From Gemmatimonadales bacterium UBA2989 (GTDB lineage: Bacteria > Gemmatimonadota > Gemmatimonadetes > Longimicrobiales > Gaopeijiaceae): a stretch of 63,886 nucleotides of DNA. Below the pieces are notes generated by a model. That model searched no databases, was not told where the DNA came from, and was given only the letters and a program-made list of their open reading frames with translations. A program made the position numbers and the translations under genes. Numbering within the stretch: position 1 is the first letter of the stretch; each line of letters begins with the position of its first letter. Shown one piece after another: positions 52,262 to 61,757 of the stretch. Location: contig DEAF01000028.1 in NCBI GenBank assembly GCA_002346625.1, positions 1 through 63,886 on the forward strand, written 5' to 3'.

Positions 52262-52693
52262 TCAGACTCTTTCCCCAGCCGTATCAAACCAATCACGAAT
52301 ATACTTTGTCGCATCACTGGTGGATGTACCGGGACCGAAAAGCTTTCCCACTCCTTGTTCAGATAGAGCAAGCATATCCTCTTCCGAGATGATTCCACCA
52401 CCGGTGAGAAGCATATGACCTGCCTCTTCTTCTTTGAGTAATTCCAAAACTCTCGGGAATAGCGTCATATGAGCTCCCGAAAGAACAGACAGGGCTACTA
52501 CATCTACATCCTCCTGGATAGCAGCACTAACAATCATCTCCGGTGTTTGATGAAGGCCCGTATAGATAACTTCAAATCCAGCATCTCTAAAAGACGCAGC
52601 AATAACCTTGGCACCGCGATCATGGCCATCTAATCCTGGTTTAGCCACTAGAACACGGATTTTTCTATCTTCCGACAGCATACGATTCTCCAT
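52262..52693 (-). CDS. Stand-alone cobalamin-binding subunit (methylmalonyl-CoA mutase C-terminal type)
   Basis: B12-binding domain protein, 143 aa. The His-on motif DGHDRG at residues 22-27 (His24 is the lower cobalt ligand) and the later SGAHMTLFP and LLTGGGIISEEDM match the small domain of methylmalonyl-, isobutyryl- and ethylmalonyl-CoA mutases. It needs a separate TIM-barrel subunit, which is not in the window. First gene of the carboxylase/AtuA/hydratase operon, so an acyl-CoA carbon-skeleton mutase is probably part of the same pathway. Confidence 0.92.
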   Translation of the reverse strand: MENRMLSEDRKIRVLVAKPGLDGHDRGAKVIAASFRDAGFEVIYTGLHQTPEMIVSAAIQEDVDVVALSVLSGAHMTLFPRVLELLKEEEAGHMLLTGGGIISEEDMLALSEQGVGKLFGPGTSTSDATKYIRDWFDTAGERV

Positions 52694-52707
52694 TTAGGAT
52701 AGTCGAA

Positions 52708-52729
52708 GTGCGATCCAGTTTAGTCGCAC
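52708..52729. promoter_or_regulatory. Inverted repeat in the leader of the catabolic operon
   Basis: GTGCGA-N10-TCGCAC, perfect 6-bp arms, 15 bp before the ATG of the B12-subunit gene. Size and place suit a TetR- or GntR-type repressor site. The remaining upstream gap to mgtE (52730-52805) is very AT-rich and could hold the promoter, but I could not pick a convincing -35/-10. Confidence 0.4.
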
Positions 52730-52805
52730 AAATATTTTAAATTTATTGTATTTTAAAATATAGTTGCTAGTAGTATCTCCGATTATTAACAAATGCCATC
52801 GAAGT

Positions 52806-54164
52806 CTAAAGTATGACGGTAGCTAGGCCAAGGAGTAGCAGAAAACCAGTCATATCTGTTAGGGCCGTTAGAAAAACAGTTGATGCTACAGCTGGATCCT
52901 GTCCTCTACGATCAAGTAAGGTCGGAATAAAGGATCCGGCAAATCCAGCCATGGCAATATTCCCCCACATAGCTAGCAATACAACTAGCCCTATCAACGT
53001 ATTAGCACCCACTACATCAGCAAGGATAAATGTAGCTAAAGCTACAACAGCACCGATAACTAAGCCGTTTAGTAGTGCTACCAAGAGCTCTTTTCCAACA
53101 ATATGACCACGACCTTCAAGAGGGCCACCACCTGATATGGCTAATCTACGCACAGTTACAGCTAAAGCTTGCTGGCCAGCATTACCTCCGAGACCAGCTA
53201 CCACTGGCATCACTACTACTAGAAGAGTAGCACTGGCAATCTGATCCCGAAATATCCATACCACAGCTGCAGCAAAACTGGCTGTCAGTGTGTTCAAGAG
53301 CAGCCAGGGGAGTCGAGTGCGGACAGCGTCTTTAGAACTACCACGTAACTCTTCATCATCCGAAACTCCTGAAAACAATAGCAAGTCTTCAGTGGTCTCT
53401 GCTTCAAAGACATCGATTATATCGTCAAAAGTAACACGGCCAAGAAGCACTCCGTCCCCGGATATTACAGGGATAGCAACCATATTATACCTACTGATAA
53501 GATGTCCTACCTCTTCCTGGTCTGCCTCAGGAGTAACCGAAGCAACTATAGGTTCCACCAGATTCTCCACGGGCTCTTTAGTGTCAGCAAGAATTAGATC
53601 GTCTAAGAGAACAGTGCCCAGTAACTTAAATTTGTCATCTACTACAAATACAGTGTAGAAATTCTCCGCTTCACGGCCCTGTATCCTTACAACATCGATG
53701 GCCTCTCCTGCAGTGACTGTGTCCAACACCGATACAAGAGCTGTTGTCATTATGCCACCAGCTGTATCTTCGTCGTACTGGAGGAGATCCCTGATCTCTC
53801 CGGCTTCATCATCAGGAAGCTCGGCAAGGATACGATCCTGATATATGGGCTCCAGCTCTCCGATAAGATCAGTAGCATCGTCATCCGGAAGTTTGTGGAG
53901 AAGTTCTGCTCCTTCGGTGGGACCTAGAGCTGCTAGAAGCTCTGCCCTAGTTTCACCATCCTCCATCTCAGCTAAAGATTCAGAAGCGATATCTGCTGGA
54001 AGAGCACGTACTAAAGCTAGGCGGTTATCTTCGTCTACCGACTCCACTACATCTGCAATATCAGAAGGATGAAGATCGGAAAGAAACGCTTCCAAAGCTT
54101 CTACATTGCCCTGATCGATCAGTTCGGCCATGCGCTCTAATAGCTCATTATTACTAGTATTCAT
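52806..54164 (-). CDS. mgtE: Magnesium transporter MgtE
   Basis: Mg2+-gated channel, about 452 aa. Superhelical N-domain (LHPSDIADVVESVDEDNRLALVRALP), two CBS domains (about 130-255: AGGIMTTALVSV, VAIPVISGDGVLLGRVTFDD) and five membrane helices with the pore motif GLGGNAGQQALAVTVRRLA. The start is ATG 54164 (MNTSNN), 20 nt after the ybeY stop; an extended frame to 54263 lies inside ybeY. It occupies the place of the CBS-domain CorC/YbeX in the phoH-ybeY neighbourhood of other bacteria. Confidence 0.95.
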   Translation of the reverse strand: MNTSNNELLERMAELIDQGNVEALEAFLSDLHPSDIADVVESVDEDNRLALVRALPADIASESLAEMEDGETRAELLAALGPTEGAELLHKLPDDDATDLIGELEPIYQDRILAELPDDEAGEIRDLLQYDEDTAGGIMTTALVSVLDTVTAGEAIDVVRIQGREAENFYTVFVVDDKFKLLGTVLLDDLILADTKEPVENLVEPIVASVTPEADQEEVGHLISRYNMVAIPVISGDGVLLGRVTFDDIIDVFEAETTEDLLLFSGVSDDEELRGSSKDAVRTRLPWLLLNTLTASFAAAVVWIFRDQIASATLLVVVMPVVAGLGGNAGQQALAVTVRRLAISGGGPLEGRGHIVGKELLVALLNGLVIGAVVALATFILADVVGANTLIGLVVLLAMWGNIAMAGFAGSFIPTLLDRRGQDPAVASTVFLTALTDMTGFLLLLGLATVIL

Positions 54165-54183
54165 GATTCGGAGAGTGGGGCCT

Positions 54184-54615
54184 TTAAGAAGCTTCGTCCA
54201 GTAGCTCGTGCAGAAATTCTTCCTGGAGCTGAAACATTTCACTGTTAAAGTTAGCATCCGCATCGGGATGATCGTGTCCCAATATGTGTAGAGTACCGTG
54301 GATCACCAAGCGCACGATCTCCTCTATCAGAGGAATATCCATCTCACCAGCTTGGTATATTGCCTGTTGGTATCCTATATAAATATCTCCAAGGACCGAT
54401 TCGCCCTCTTCATAGAGGGCAAAAGCTATTACATCAGTAGTCCGATCCTGCCCTAAATAGATACGATTTAAATCACGGATTTCCTGATCACCTAGCAAAG
54501 CAATCGAGATCTCACCACCAGTGATACCGTTTTTATCCATAACCAAATAAATAGCAGACCGGATAAGTTCCTCAGATACGCCTTCAGCAATTCCGAGAGA
54601 GACTTGAACCTCCAA
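54184..54615 (-). CDS. ybeY: Endoribonuclease YbeY
   Basis: Metal-dependent endoribonuclease for 16S rRNA 3' processing and ribosome quality control, 143 aa. The zinc motif HGTLHILGHDHPDA (three His) is intact. Upstream NRIYLGQDRTTDVIAFALYE is the usual substrate loop. The start is probably TTG 54615, six bases after the pgpH stop. Next to phoH and pgpH as in many phyla. Confidence 0.94.
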   Translation of the reverse strand: MEVQVSLGIAEGVSEELIRSAIYLVMDKNGITGGEISIALLGDQEIRDLNRIYLGQDRTTDVIAFALYEEGESVLGDIYIGYQQAIYQAGEMDIPLIEEIVRLVIHGTLHILGHDHPDADANFNSEMFQLQEEFLHELLDEAS

Positions 54616-54620
54616 ACTCT

Positions 54621-56954
54621 TTAAGCCTCTTCTTCCGTAACAGTTCCCAATTCCATCTGTAAATCCTCATCTAAAGAGACTTCGTTTCTAGGGGGATCAA
54701 GTTCTTGGCTGTCCACATCTTGGGAATCTGGGTCACTGGGTGATTCTGTAATGTGTTGTGTACTCGGATAAGTTATTCGATGGTGATAGATACCACTTAA
54801 AGCTTTGACAAAAGTTTCCTTGAGTAATGTGATTTCTGATAAAGTCAGAGGAGCCTCATCTAATTGTCCGTCCTGCTGTTTGCTATCAATAATCTCTTCC
54901 ACCAAAATTCTTACTCTCTCAGGTGTTGGATCCTGAAGAACCCGTATAGCAGACTCGATGGAGTCGGCCATCATAGCAATCGCCGTCTCCCTAGATTGAG
55001 GTTTAGGTCCAGGGTATCGAAAATCATCTTCGTTGACGTTGTCCTCTCCAAACTCATCCTTAGCTCGTCCATAGAAAAAGGCTATAGACTGAGTTCCATG
55101 ATGCTCCGTGATGAAGTTTCGCACGATTTTAGGAACATTATCTTCGACAGCCAATTTTAGGCCTTCAGTAACATGCTCCCTCACAATAGAAGCAGAAGTG
55201 TCGGGCTTGAGTTTGTCATGAGGATTAGAACCCTCGAGTTGATTCTCTACGAAATAGTGAGGTTTCAGTACTTTGCCTACATCATGGTAGTAAAGACCTA
55301 CACGACAAAGAAGTCCATGGGCTCCTATAGAATTAGCTGCCAATTCACCCAGATTGGCCACATTTATTGTGTGGGCATAGCTTCCAGGAGCCTCAAGCGA
55401 AAGACTGCGTAAAAGTGATCTATTAGGATCCGCCCATTCTAGAAGAGTTTGATCTGTAGTTATACCAGTGAACCACTCAAAAACAGGAACAAATCCCATA
55501 GCAATTATAGCACTAAGGGCTGCATTAGATCCGGCCCATCCCAGTGAAAAAGCAATTTCACTAGCTGATCTTTCTTCTAGAAGAGCCAAGGCAAGAATGA
55601 CGACAGAATAAGACAAAGATATAATAGCTACAAATACCCACGTCTGTGCTCTACGTCTTACAACACGTACACTCATAGCTGCTGCTGCACCACCAACCAT
55701 AGTTAGGAATAAAACGTCGGTTCCAGCAAATTGAGGCTGAGCTGTTGTCAGAACTGCCACTACCATACCTAGAACCAAGGCTATCCTAGAATCCCATAAT
55801 ACCGCTACAGTTAACGTGACGAATGCAATGGGCAAAGCATCAGGAGGGAAACCGTTAATAGCAATGAGACGTGCAAGAGAAAGATAGGTTAACACCAGTA
55901 CTGCCTGAAGAATAAGCCAGCGGATAGATCCATAGATCAAAGGTCTTATGAAGTAAACGAGTACACCAAAAACCAAAAGAATACTAAGATTAAGTAGAAA
56001 GGCACCAAAAACCATTCCCATATTAATTCCTGAATCTTCTAATTTCTGAAGATTTCGTAACTCTGTCTCATATGCGTTCAGCCTTATTAAATCATCTCGA
56101 GTAATAGGCTCATTAGCTCTTACAATCGCTTCTTGCTGTACCACATTAGCCTTAGTCGTGGGGACTGCCTGGCGGGCTTGTTCACGATCATCATCAGTAG
56201 CTAATTGATCCAATGTCAGAGAATAAAGAGTATGTCTAATCATGATGAGCCGTAGAACTCCGCTTAGTTCCGGATTAGACGTCATCAATCGATCAACAAC
56301 TCGATCTTGAAATTCACGACCCGTAAAAACATCATCTCTAGATACCAGGCGCCCACTTACTCCCTCAGAATCACGTACTAGAACTCTACCAGCCTTTATC
56401 TCATTAGACTGGCTGGCCTCTATAACTCCTTTGATGCCGTAATCCTTAACACTGGAAATAGCAGTATTACGTAGAATTTTTCGTACATCATCTTCTAGAA
56501 ACAGTACGTTCTGATCTGGTGTTGTTACTATGGAAGATGCTAGCAGAAAACTACTTAGAACCTCTAGATCATTTGATATAGCTACAGTGTCGAGCTGATC
56601 GAAGAATTTTTCCAACCTAACTACCATCGTATCATTTAATTCGATCCGATGATCAAAGGTAGGAGGAACACCAGCAGCTGCATCTGCCCGTTCACGCTGG
56701 AGCTCAGTAACTGACTTAGGAACTACAAATGGTACTTCTGCGATCACAGGATCTGTAAGCACCATGCCTTCTGAATATCGACCTATTGTAGTCTTGCCGA
56801 CAGGAGGGAAAAGTAAAGTTACAATTACTGCCAAACCTGTTATAAGCAGTATACGAGACCCATGATAGATTATCCCATCAGGCCATAGGGGCATAACATT
56901 TTCTGAAGGTTTTTCAAAAACCTGAAACTGACCGTTGTCACCGTTTTGGATCAA
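54621..56954 (-). CDS. PgpH-type HD-domain membrane phosphodiesterase (7TMR-HDED)
   Basis: Membrane receptor with cytoplasmic HD phosphohydrolase, 777 aa. One N-terminal helix (about 30-50), an extracytoplasmic 7TMR-HDED domain (about 60-330), seven helices (about 335-500) and an HD domain with YYHDVGKVLKPHYFVENQ, then HVTEGL and ITEHHGT. Relatives hydrolyse c-di-AMP; that activity is inferred. The start is TTG 56954, overlapping the phoH stop (TTGA) and preceded by GAGGGGG. The acidic C-terminal 50 residues look disordered. Confidence 0.92.
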   Translation of the reverse strand: MIQNGDNGQFQVFEKPSENVMPLWPDGIIYHGSRILLITGLAVIVTLLFPPVGKTTIGRYSEGMVLTDPVIAEVPFVVPKSVTELQRERADAAAGVPPTFDHRIELNDTMVVRLEKFFDQLDTVAISNDLEVLSSFLLASSIVTTPDQNVLFLEDDVRKILRNTAISSVKDYGIKGVIEASQSNEIKAGRVLVRDSEGVSGRLVSRDDVFTGREFQDRVVDRLMTSNPELSGVLRLIMIRHTLYSLTLDQLATDDDREQARQAVPTTKANVVQQEAIVRANEPITRDDLIRLNAYETELRNLQKLEDSGINMGMVFGAFLLNLSILLVFGVLVYFIRPLIYGSIRWLILQAVLVLTYLSLARLIAINGFPPDALPIAFVTLTVAVLWDSRIALVLGMVVAVLTTAQPQFAGTDVLFLTMVGGAAAAMSVRVVRRRAQTWVFVAIISLSYSVVILALALLEERSASEIAFSLGWAGSNAALSAIIAMGFVPVFEWFTGITTDQTLLEWADPNRSLLRSLSLEAPGSYAHTINVANLGELAANSIGAHGLLCRVGLYYHDVGKVLKPHYFVENQLEGSNPHDKLKPDTSASIVREHVTEGLKLAVEDNVPKIVRNFITEHHGTQSIAFFYGRAKDEFGEDNVNEDDFRYPGPKPQSRETAIAMMADSIESAIRVLQDPTPERVRILVEEIIDSKQQDGQLDEAPLTLSEITLLKETFVKALSGIYHHRITYPSTQHITESPSDPDSQDVDSQELDPPRNEVSLDEDLQMELGTVTEEEA

Positions 56955-57934
56955 GAATCCCCCTCAGAATCTGATCTAGCATATGCTCGGATGATTGCTT
57001 TCACTAACCGATGCCGGATAACGTCCATGTCATCCAGATAAATTAACTGGATTCCATCTATCTTACTTAAGATATCTTCAATTTGGAGGAGACCAGAATC
57101 TTTTCTGCGAGCCAGATCAATCTGAGTTTTGTCTCCAGTGATAACAACCTGAGAGTTCATTCCCAGACGAGTCAAAAACATCTTCATCTGAGCAGTCGTA
57201 GAATTTTGTGCTTCATCAAGAATAACAAAAGCATCGGATAGTGTCCTGCCCCTCATATATGCTAATGGAGCAATTTCAATAGTCATATCCTCAATGGATC
57301 GTCGCACCCGATCAGTAGGCATCATATCCTCGAGGGCATCATAGAGAGGTCGTAGATATGGATCTACCTTTTCCTGCATATCCCCTGGCAGAAATCCCAG
57401 ACTTTCTCCCGCTTCTACAGCAGGACGCACCAGAATAATACGCTTAATTCGTTTTTTATAGAGAGCGTCCACAGCTGCTGCTACAGCAAGGTAAGTTTTA
57501 CCAGTACCCGCAGGGCCAATACCGATAACAATGTCATTATCCAAAATAGAGGTTAGATAACGACGCTGCCCTTCAGATTTAGGACGTATAACCTTGCGTG
57601 TACCAGGTAGTGCAATCCCCATACTATCATCCGGGGTTACCACACCCCGGTCACCATGAACAGAAAAACCTTCAGCGAAACGAGAAATATCAGTACTGTC
57701 AAAAGGAACTCTAAGACGAGAAAGTTCAACAAGGTGTTGGACTACTGGTGCCGCTTGTTCTACTGCTAAAAGGTCACCGGAAAGTATTACATGATCTCCA
57801 CGCAATATCATTCTAATACTGAAAATTCTGGACACTTCTTGCATATTAGTATCATTCACACCAGTGAACAGAAGAGGGTCTATTCCCTCTACGTCAATTC
57901 TATGCTCGACTATGGTACTCTGTTCTGGAGTCAT
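56951..57934 (-). CDS. PhoH-like ATPase (YbeZ)
   Basis: PhoH-family P-loop NTPase, 327 aa. An N-terminal KH-like region is followed by the ATPase with Walker A GIGPAGTGKTYLA (about 139-151), VRPAVEAGESLGFLPGDMQEK, Walker B FVILDEAQNST and the arginine-rich C-terminus. It works with YbeY in rRNA processing in other bacteria. Overlaps aspS by 4 nt and pgpH by 4 nt, so an aspS-phoH-pgpH-ybeY-mgtE transcript is likely. Confidence 0.95.
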   Translation of the reverse strand: MTPEQSTIVEHRIDVEGIDPLLFTGVNDTNMQEVSRIFSIRMILRGDHVILSGDLLAVEQAAPVVQHLVELSRLRVPFDSTDISRFAEGFSVHGDRGVVTPDDSMGIALPGTRKVIRPKSEGQRRYLTSILDNDIVIGIGPAGTGKTYLAVAAAVDALYKKRIKRIILVRPAVEAGESLGFLPGDMQEKVDPYLRPLYDALEDMMPTDRVRRSIEDMTIEIAPLAYMRGRTLSDAFVILDEAQNSTTAQMKMFLTRLGMNSQVVITGDKTQIDLARRKDSGLLQIEDILSKIDGIQLIYLDDMDVIRHRLVKAIIRAYARSDSEGDS

Positions 57935-59739
57935 TCAGTATCAACCTTAATACCAGAGACCTGTTCAGATGATTCTGTATTTATTTGAATCCCTAGATCA
58001 GTCAAATCTTCTTCTGATAATGAAATAGGAGCACCCTCAAATAGTGCACGGGCAGCAGTTGTCTTGGGAAAAGCGATCACATCCCTAATGCTATCTGCAC
58101 CCACAAATTCTGCTATGATACGATCCATACCAAAGGCTACTCCGCCATGTGGAGGAACCCCAGAAGCTAGTGCAGTCAGCAAGAAACCAAATCTTTTATT
58201 TATTTCTTCGTCACTCAATCCTAGAATTTTCAGTATCTGACGTTGGATTTTTGGATCATGGTTTCGGATACTGCCTGAGCCAAATTCGACTCCATTATAA
58301 ACTAGATCGTACGCAAGACCTCGTACTGACATTGGATCTGAGTTAAGAAGTTCTAAATCTTCTGGATGTGGCATAACAAAAGGATGGTGATTAGCTGTCA
58401 AATTACCATCCGGCCTTACCTCGAAAACTGGAAAGTCCACAATCCACAACCACGCATGTTCCCTGTCTTTATCTAGTTCAAGAATTTCTATTGCTACTGT
58501 CCGTGTGACCGATAGAGCAGGCAATATGATGTTGTCATGTCCAGCGGCCACTAATACTAAATCTCCCAGTGCCATTCCCAGTGACTGTAATACTGAATCA
58601 TCTATGAACCGAGAAAGTGGTCCCGAAGTTCCTTGTTCGCCAAGCTTAGCCCAAAGAAGTCCAGGTGCTCCTGCATTTTTAGCCTGTGACTCTATTCCCT
58701 CAATCTGTTTCCTGGATAGACGTCCTCCCCCACTTAGTATAAGACCACGGATGTGTCCCCCATTATCCAGTGTAGTATTCAGTATAGGTGACTCGGTTTT
58801 ATTAAGAACATCAGTCCAGTCCTGTATTTCAAGATCATACCTTAGGTCAGGTTGGTCCGTACCGAATTTCTCTAACACATCCTTATAAGTCATACGTAGG
58901 AAAGGAGTTCCAGCCTCCAGACCAGGAACTTCTGCCGCTAATACTGACATGAGTTCCTCCATCCATCCCAAAATATCATCTGTATCTACAAATGATGCTT
59001 CTACGTCAATCTGGGTGAATTCAGGTTGCCTATTAGCTCTTGGATCTTCGTCACGGAAACAACGGGCAATCTGGAAATAGCGATCGAAACCAGAGGCCAT
59101 ACATATTTGTTTGTAAATTTGCGGACTTTGTGGAAGAGCATAAAACTCTCCCTTATGAACCCGACTAGGCACTAAATAATCACGTGCCCCTTCGGGGGTA
59201 GGCTTAGTAAGGATAGGGGTCTCTACCTCTATGAATCCGAGAGAATTCATAAAGTTGCGACAAGCTAGTACAAGTTTATGTCTAAGCCTAATGTTATGCT
59301 GCAGTTCTTCGCGACGAAGATCAAGTACTCGATGTTTCAGCCTGAGATCTTCGGACGGCAATTCGTCTTCAGATGCTTGGTACACAGGAATGGCCGGAAC
59401 ATCAGCCTTGTTAAGTAGACGAATAGCTGTAGCCCTAACTTCAATTTCTCCCGTTTCGATTTCAGGATTTCTGGCTTCGGCAGGACGGATAACAACATTA
59501 CCCGTAACAAATACCACATCCTCTGCACCAAGTTGATGAGCTAAATCCAGAGAAGAAGCTTCTGTCCAATCAGGTCCTAAGGATATCTGAATGAGTCCGC
59601 TAAAATCACGGAGATCCAAGAAGAGTAATCCTCCCAGATCTCTACGGCGATGCACCCAACCCGTGAGTTTGAGTTCTGAACCCTCATCCTCAGCACGAAT
59701 ACCCCCGACCACACGGGAACGGAGTGCAGTTCGCTCCAT
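57931..59739 (-). CDS. aspS: Aspartyl-tRNA synthetase, bacterial type
   Basis: Class II synthetase, about 602 aa. Anticodon-binding OB fold (KLTGWVHRRRDLGGLLFLDLRD), motif 2 FQIARCFRDEDPRANRQPEFTQ, the bacterial GAD insertion (about 285-410) and motif 3 GVAFGMDRIIAEF. The start is placed at ATG 59739 (MERTALRSR); the open frame to 59856 has no family similarity and a weak ribosome binding site either way. Whether it is discriminating (Asp only) or non-discriminating cannot be told here. Confidence 0.96.
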   Translation of the reverse strand: MERTALRSRVVGGIRAEDEGSELKLTGWVHRRRDLGGLLFLDLRDFSGLIQISLGPDWTEASSLDLAHQLGAEDVVFVTGNVVIRPAEARNPEIETGEIEVRATAIRLLNKADVPAIPVYQASEDELPSEDLRLKHRVLDLRREELQHNIRLRHKLVLACRNFMNSLGFIEVETPILTKPTPEGARDYLVPSRVHKGEFYALPQSPQIYKQICMASGFDRYFQIARCFRDEDPRANRQPEFTQIDVEASFVDTDDILGWMEELMSVLAAEVPGLEAGTPFLRMTYKDVLEKFGTDQPDLRYDLEIQDWTDVLNKTESPILNTTLDNGGHIRGLILSGGGRLSRKQIEGIESQAKNAGAPGLLWAKLGEQGTSGPLSRFIDDSVLQSLGMALGDLVLVAAGHDNIILPALSVTRTVAIEILELDKDREHAWLWIVDFPVFEVRPDGNLTANHHPFVMPHPEDLELLNSDPMSVRGLAYDLVYNGVEFGSGSIRNHDPKIQRQILKILGLSDEEINKRFGFLLTALASGVPPHGGVAFGMDRIIAEFVGADSIRDVIAFPKTTAARALFEGAPISLSEEDLTDLGIQINTESSEQVSGIKVDTE

Positions 59740-59953
59740 ATCGATATCTTTTATTATCGTGTCATCAACGATACTGGCACCCCTTTGTTGGGTTATCCAC
59801 ACGATCCGGTGTGAGTGAGATACGAACTTAGTATAGAGTTCATAACCAGCCAGCACCCTCTATCGTGCCTCTCAAACCATTAAGTAATTTTACTTTAATA
59901 CATACATGCAAACTATTACAATAAAAAGACTTAAATGCCTACATCTATACTAT

Positions 59954-59973
59954 AACCTGAGATTAGTCAGGTT
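59954..59973 (-). terminator. Possible hairpin terminator after hyuB
   Basis: Perfect 7-bp stem AACCTGA-N6-TCAGGTT starting 12 nt after the hyuB stop codon. There is no U-run after it on the minus strand, so termination would be weak or Rho-assisted. It may instead be a 3'-end stabiliser. Confidence 0.35.
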
Positions 59974-59984
59974 TGCTACTGCAT

Positions 59985-61757
59985 CTAGGACCGTTCGCCC
60001 GACCTACCCTGGCGACAGGCAGCAGTCATCGCACTATCCACCTGAGGATCACCATCATCACCAGTAGTGATAATTACTCCATAGTACTCTTCCGCACGTT
60101 CCGGTGTCAGGATTTCATTCAAAACTTCCCAACAAACAAGCTCGGGGTCTCGATCCAATGGATGTCCGAACCCTGCTCCTCCTCCAGAACGGCAACTAAT
60201 AACATCTCCCTCTACAAATGGGCCAAAGAATGACACACGCTGAGTAAGAACTTCCTCCTTATCGGTACCTGCCCATGGATATGCCCGATTTATACCACCA
60301 TCCTGTCCACCATTTAAGCCGTGGGATCTATATACAGTATTCTCATTGGCAACCTGAATAGAGACATTAGAAGTTAGGTATAGATAATCCTTTATCGTAC
60401 CAAGACCGCCTCGGAATTCTCCTATACCATACTCGTCCATGTGAAATTCATTGCGTAATATCCTTATAGGATAGCGAGCTTCTGCAACCTCAACCGGTAC
60501 GTTAGGAGCATCGCCGTCTCCGTGAAAAATCAAAGAGTCAGCTCCATCTTCAAAGGATAAAGCACCTCCCCCACCGGATTGGGGATCGATATAAATAAAA
60601 GGCTTACCAAAGCGAGGATCGACACGGAAGAACCACGCACCGAACAACTGATACTCTCCAGCTATTGCTCGCTCAGGAACAGCATTAGCAAGAGCTTCCG
60701 CTACCAGATCAATGATAAGTAATGCACCATAGCCATACGAATCACAGGGAGCTGGATGAGAAGGATTAGTTATAGTGTGTTCAGGAGAGGTAACTTTCAG
60801 AGGACGACTGTGCCCTTCATTGGCAGGAGCTAGAGGAAGAGTAGCTGACTTGAATGCTATCTCAACTGCTGCACGGACTCCCGGAAGAGGTACGTTGATC
60901 GGCCCAGCGGCAGTATCATCTGTGCCGTCAAAATCGACCGTAGCCCCATCTCCTTCGATGCGAACCGTTGCCTTTATCTTCTGGGGTTTTCCTTCATTAA
61001 TGCCATCGTAATCCAGGTAATTTTCCGCACTCCACTCTCCATCCGGCATATCACTAATCAGTTTTCTCATAAGATCTTCGGACTGATCAAATATAATGTT
61101 CATCGCCTCGTGCACCTTATTAGCTCCATACTTCTCACAAAGAGCTATATAACGACTGGCGCCTGTCTTACAGGCTGCGATTTGGGCACCCATATCGCCT
61201 TTTACCGAAGCCGGAAAGCGATTATTTGCCATGATGTACTCCATCATGGTTTCATTAACCTGTCCTGCATCGTAAAGCTTTAAATGAGAAAATATCATCC
61301 CTTCCTGAAACACGTCGTTAGAATCAGGGCACCATCCGCCTGGAGTCTTTCCGCCGATGTCAGCCCAGTGGGCAGTATTTGCAGAAAATCCTTGCAGTTC
61401 ACCATCGAAAAAGATAGGTGTGTAGATCGACGTATCAGAAATATGTGTGCCAGTGCTGTAAGGATCATTAGCAATGATCACATCGCCATCTGAAAATCCA
61501 TCTAAGCCGAACTTCTTTACACCGTTCTGGATCGTCCATGATAGGCCAGAAAGAAAAAGCGGCAGCGACGATCCCTGTGCCATCATCTCGCCTTTATTAC
61601 TCAAAATAGCGACTGCAAAATCCTGAACTTCGTATATAAGAGGGCTATAGGCTGTCTGCACCAAAGCAACACGCATCTCTTCTGCAGCCGCTATTAATCC
61701 GCTGGAAATTACTTGGGTAGTGATCGGATCTATCTGAGTTTGGTTAGGAGCCGTCAT
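59985..61757 (-). CDS. hyuB: Hydantoinase B/oxoprolinase family protein
   Basis: HyuB-type subunit of an ATP-dependent hydantoinase, oxoprolinase or acetone-carboxylase-like complex, about 590 aa. Family blocks: VISSGLIAAAEEMRVALVQTAYSP, NDPYSTGTHISDTSIYTPIF, YGYGALLIIDLVAEALANAVPERAIAG and NEFHMDEYGIGEFRGGLG. The start is ATG 61757 (MTAPNQ), overlapping the hyuA stop by 4 nt; the open frame to 61844 lies in hyuA. Substrate cannot be assigned. Confidence 0.93.
   Translation of the reverse strand: MTAPNQTQIDPITTQVISSGLIAAAEEMRVALVQTAYSPLIYEVQDFAVAILSNKGEMMAQGSSLPLFLSGLSWTIQNGVKKFGLDGFSDGDVIIANDPYSTGTHISDTSIYTPIFFDGELQGFSANTAHWADIGGKTPGGWCPDSNDVFQEGMIFSHLKLYDAGQVNETMMEYIMANNRFPASVKGDMGAQIAACKTGASRYIALCEKYGANKVHEAMNIIFDQSEDLMRKLISDMPDGEWSAENYLDYDGINEGKPQKIKATVRIEGDGATVDFDGTDDTAAGPINVPLPGVRAAVEIAFKSATLPLAPANEGHSRPLKVTSPEHTITNPSHPAPCDSYGYGALLIIDLVAEALANAVPERAIAGEYQLFGAWFFRVDPRFGKPFIYIDPQSGGGGALSFEDGADSLIFHGDGDAPNVPVEVAEARYPIRILRNEFHMDEYGIGEFRGGLGTIKDYLYLTSNVSIQVANENTVYRSHGLNGGQDGGINRAYPWAGTDKEEVLTQRVSFFGPFVEGDVISCRSGGGAGFGHPLDRDPELVCWEVLNEILTPERAEEYYGVIITTGDDGDPQVDSAMTAACRQGRSGERS

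Noticed and set aside
52261..52401. N-terminal extension of the carboxylase beta subunit
   Set aside because: It overlaps the complete B12-subunit gene, has no family similarity, and a GTG with a purine-rich ribosome binding site lies right after that gene.
54165..54263. N-terminal extension of MgtE
   Set aside because: It is read from inside ybeY in another frame; the family N-terminus begins at Met 54164.
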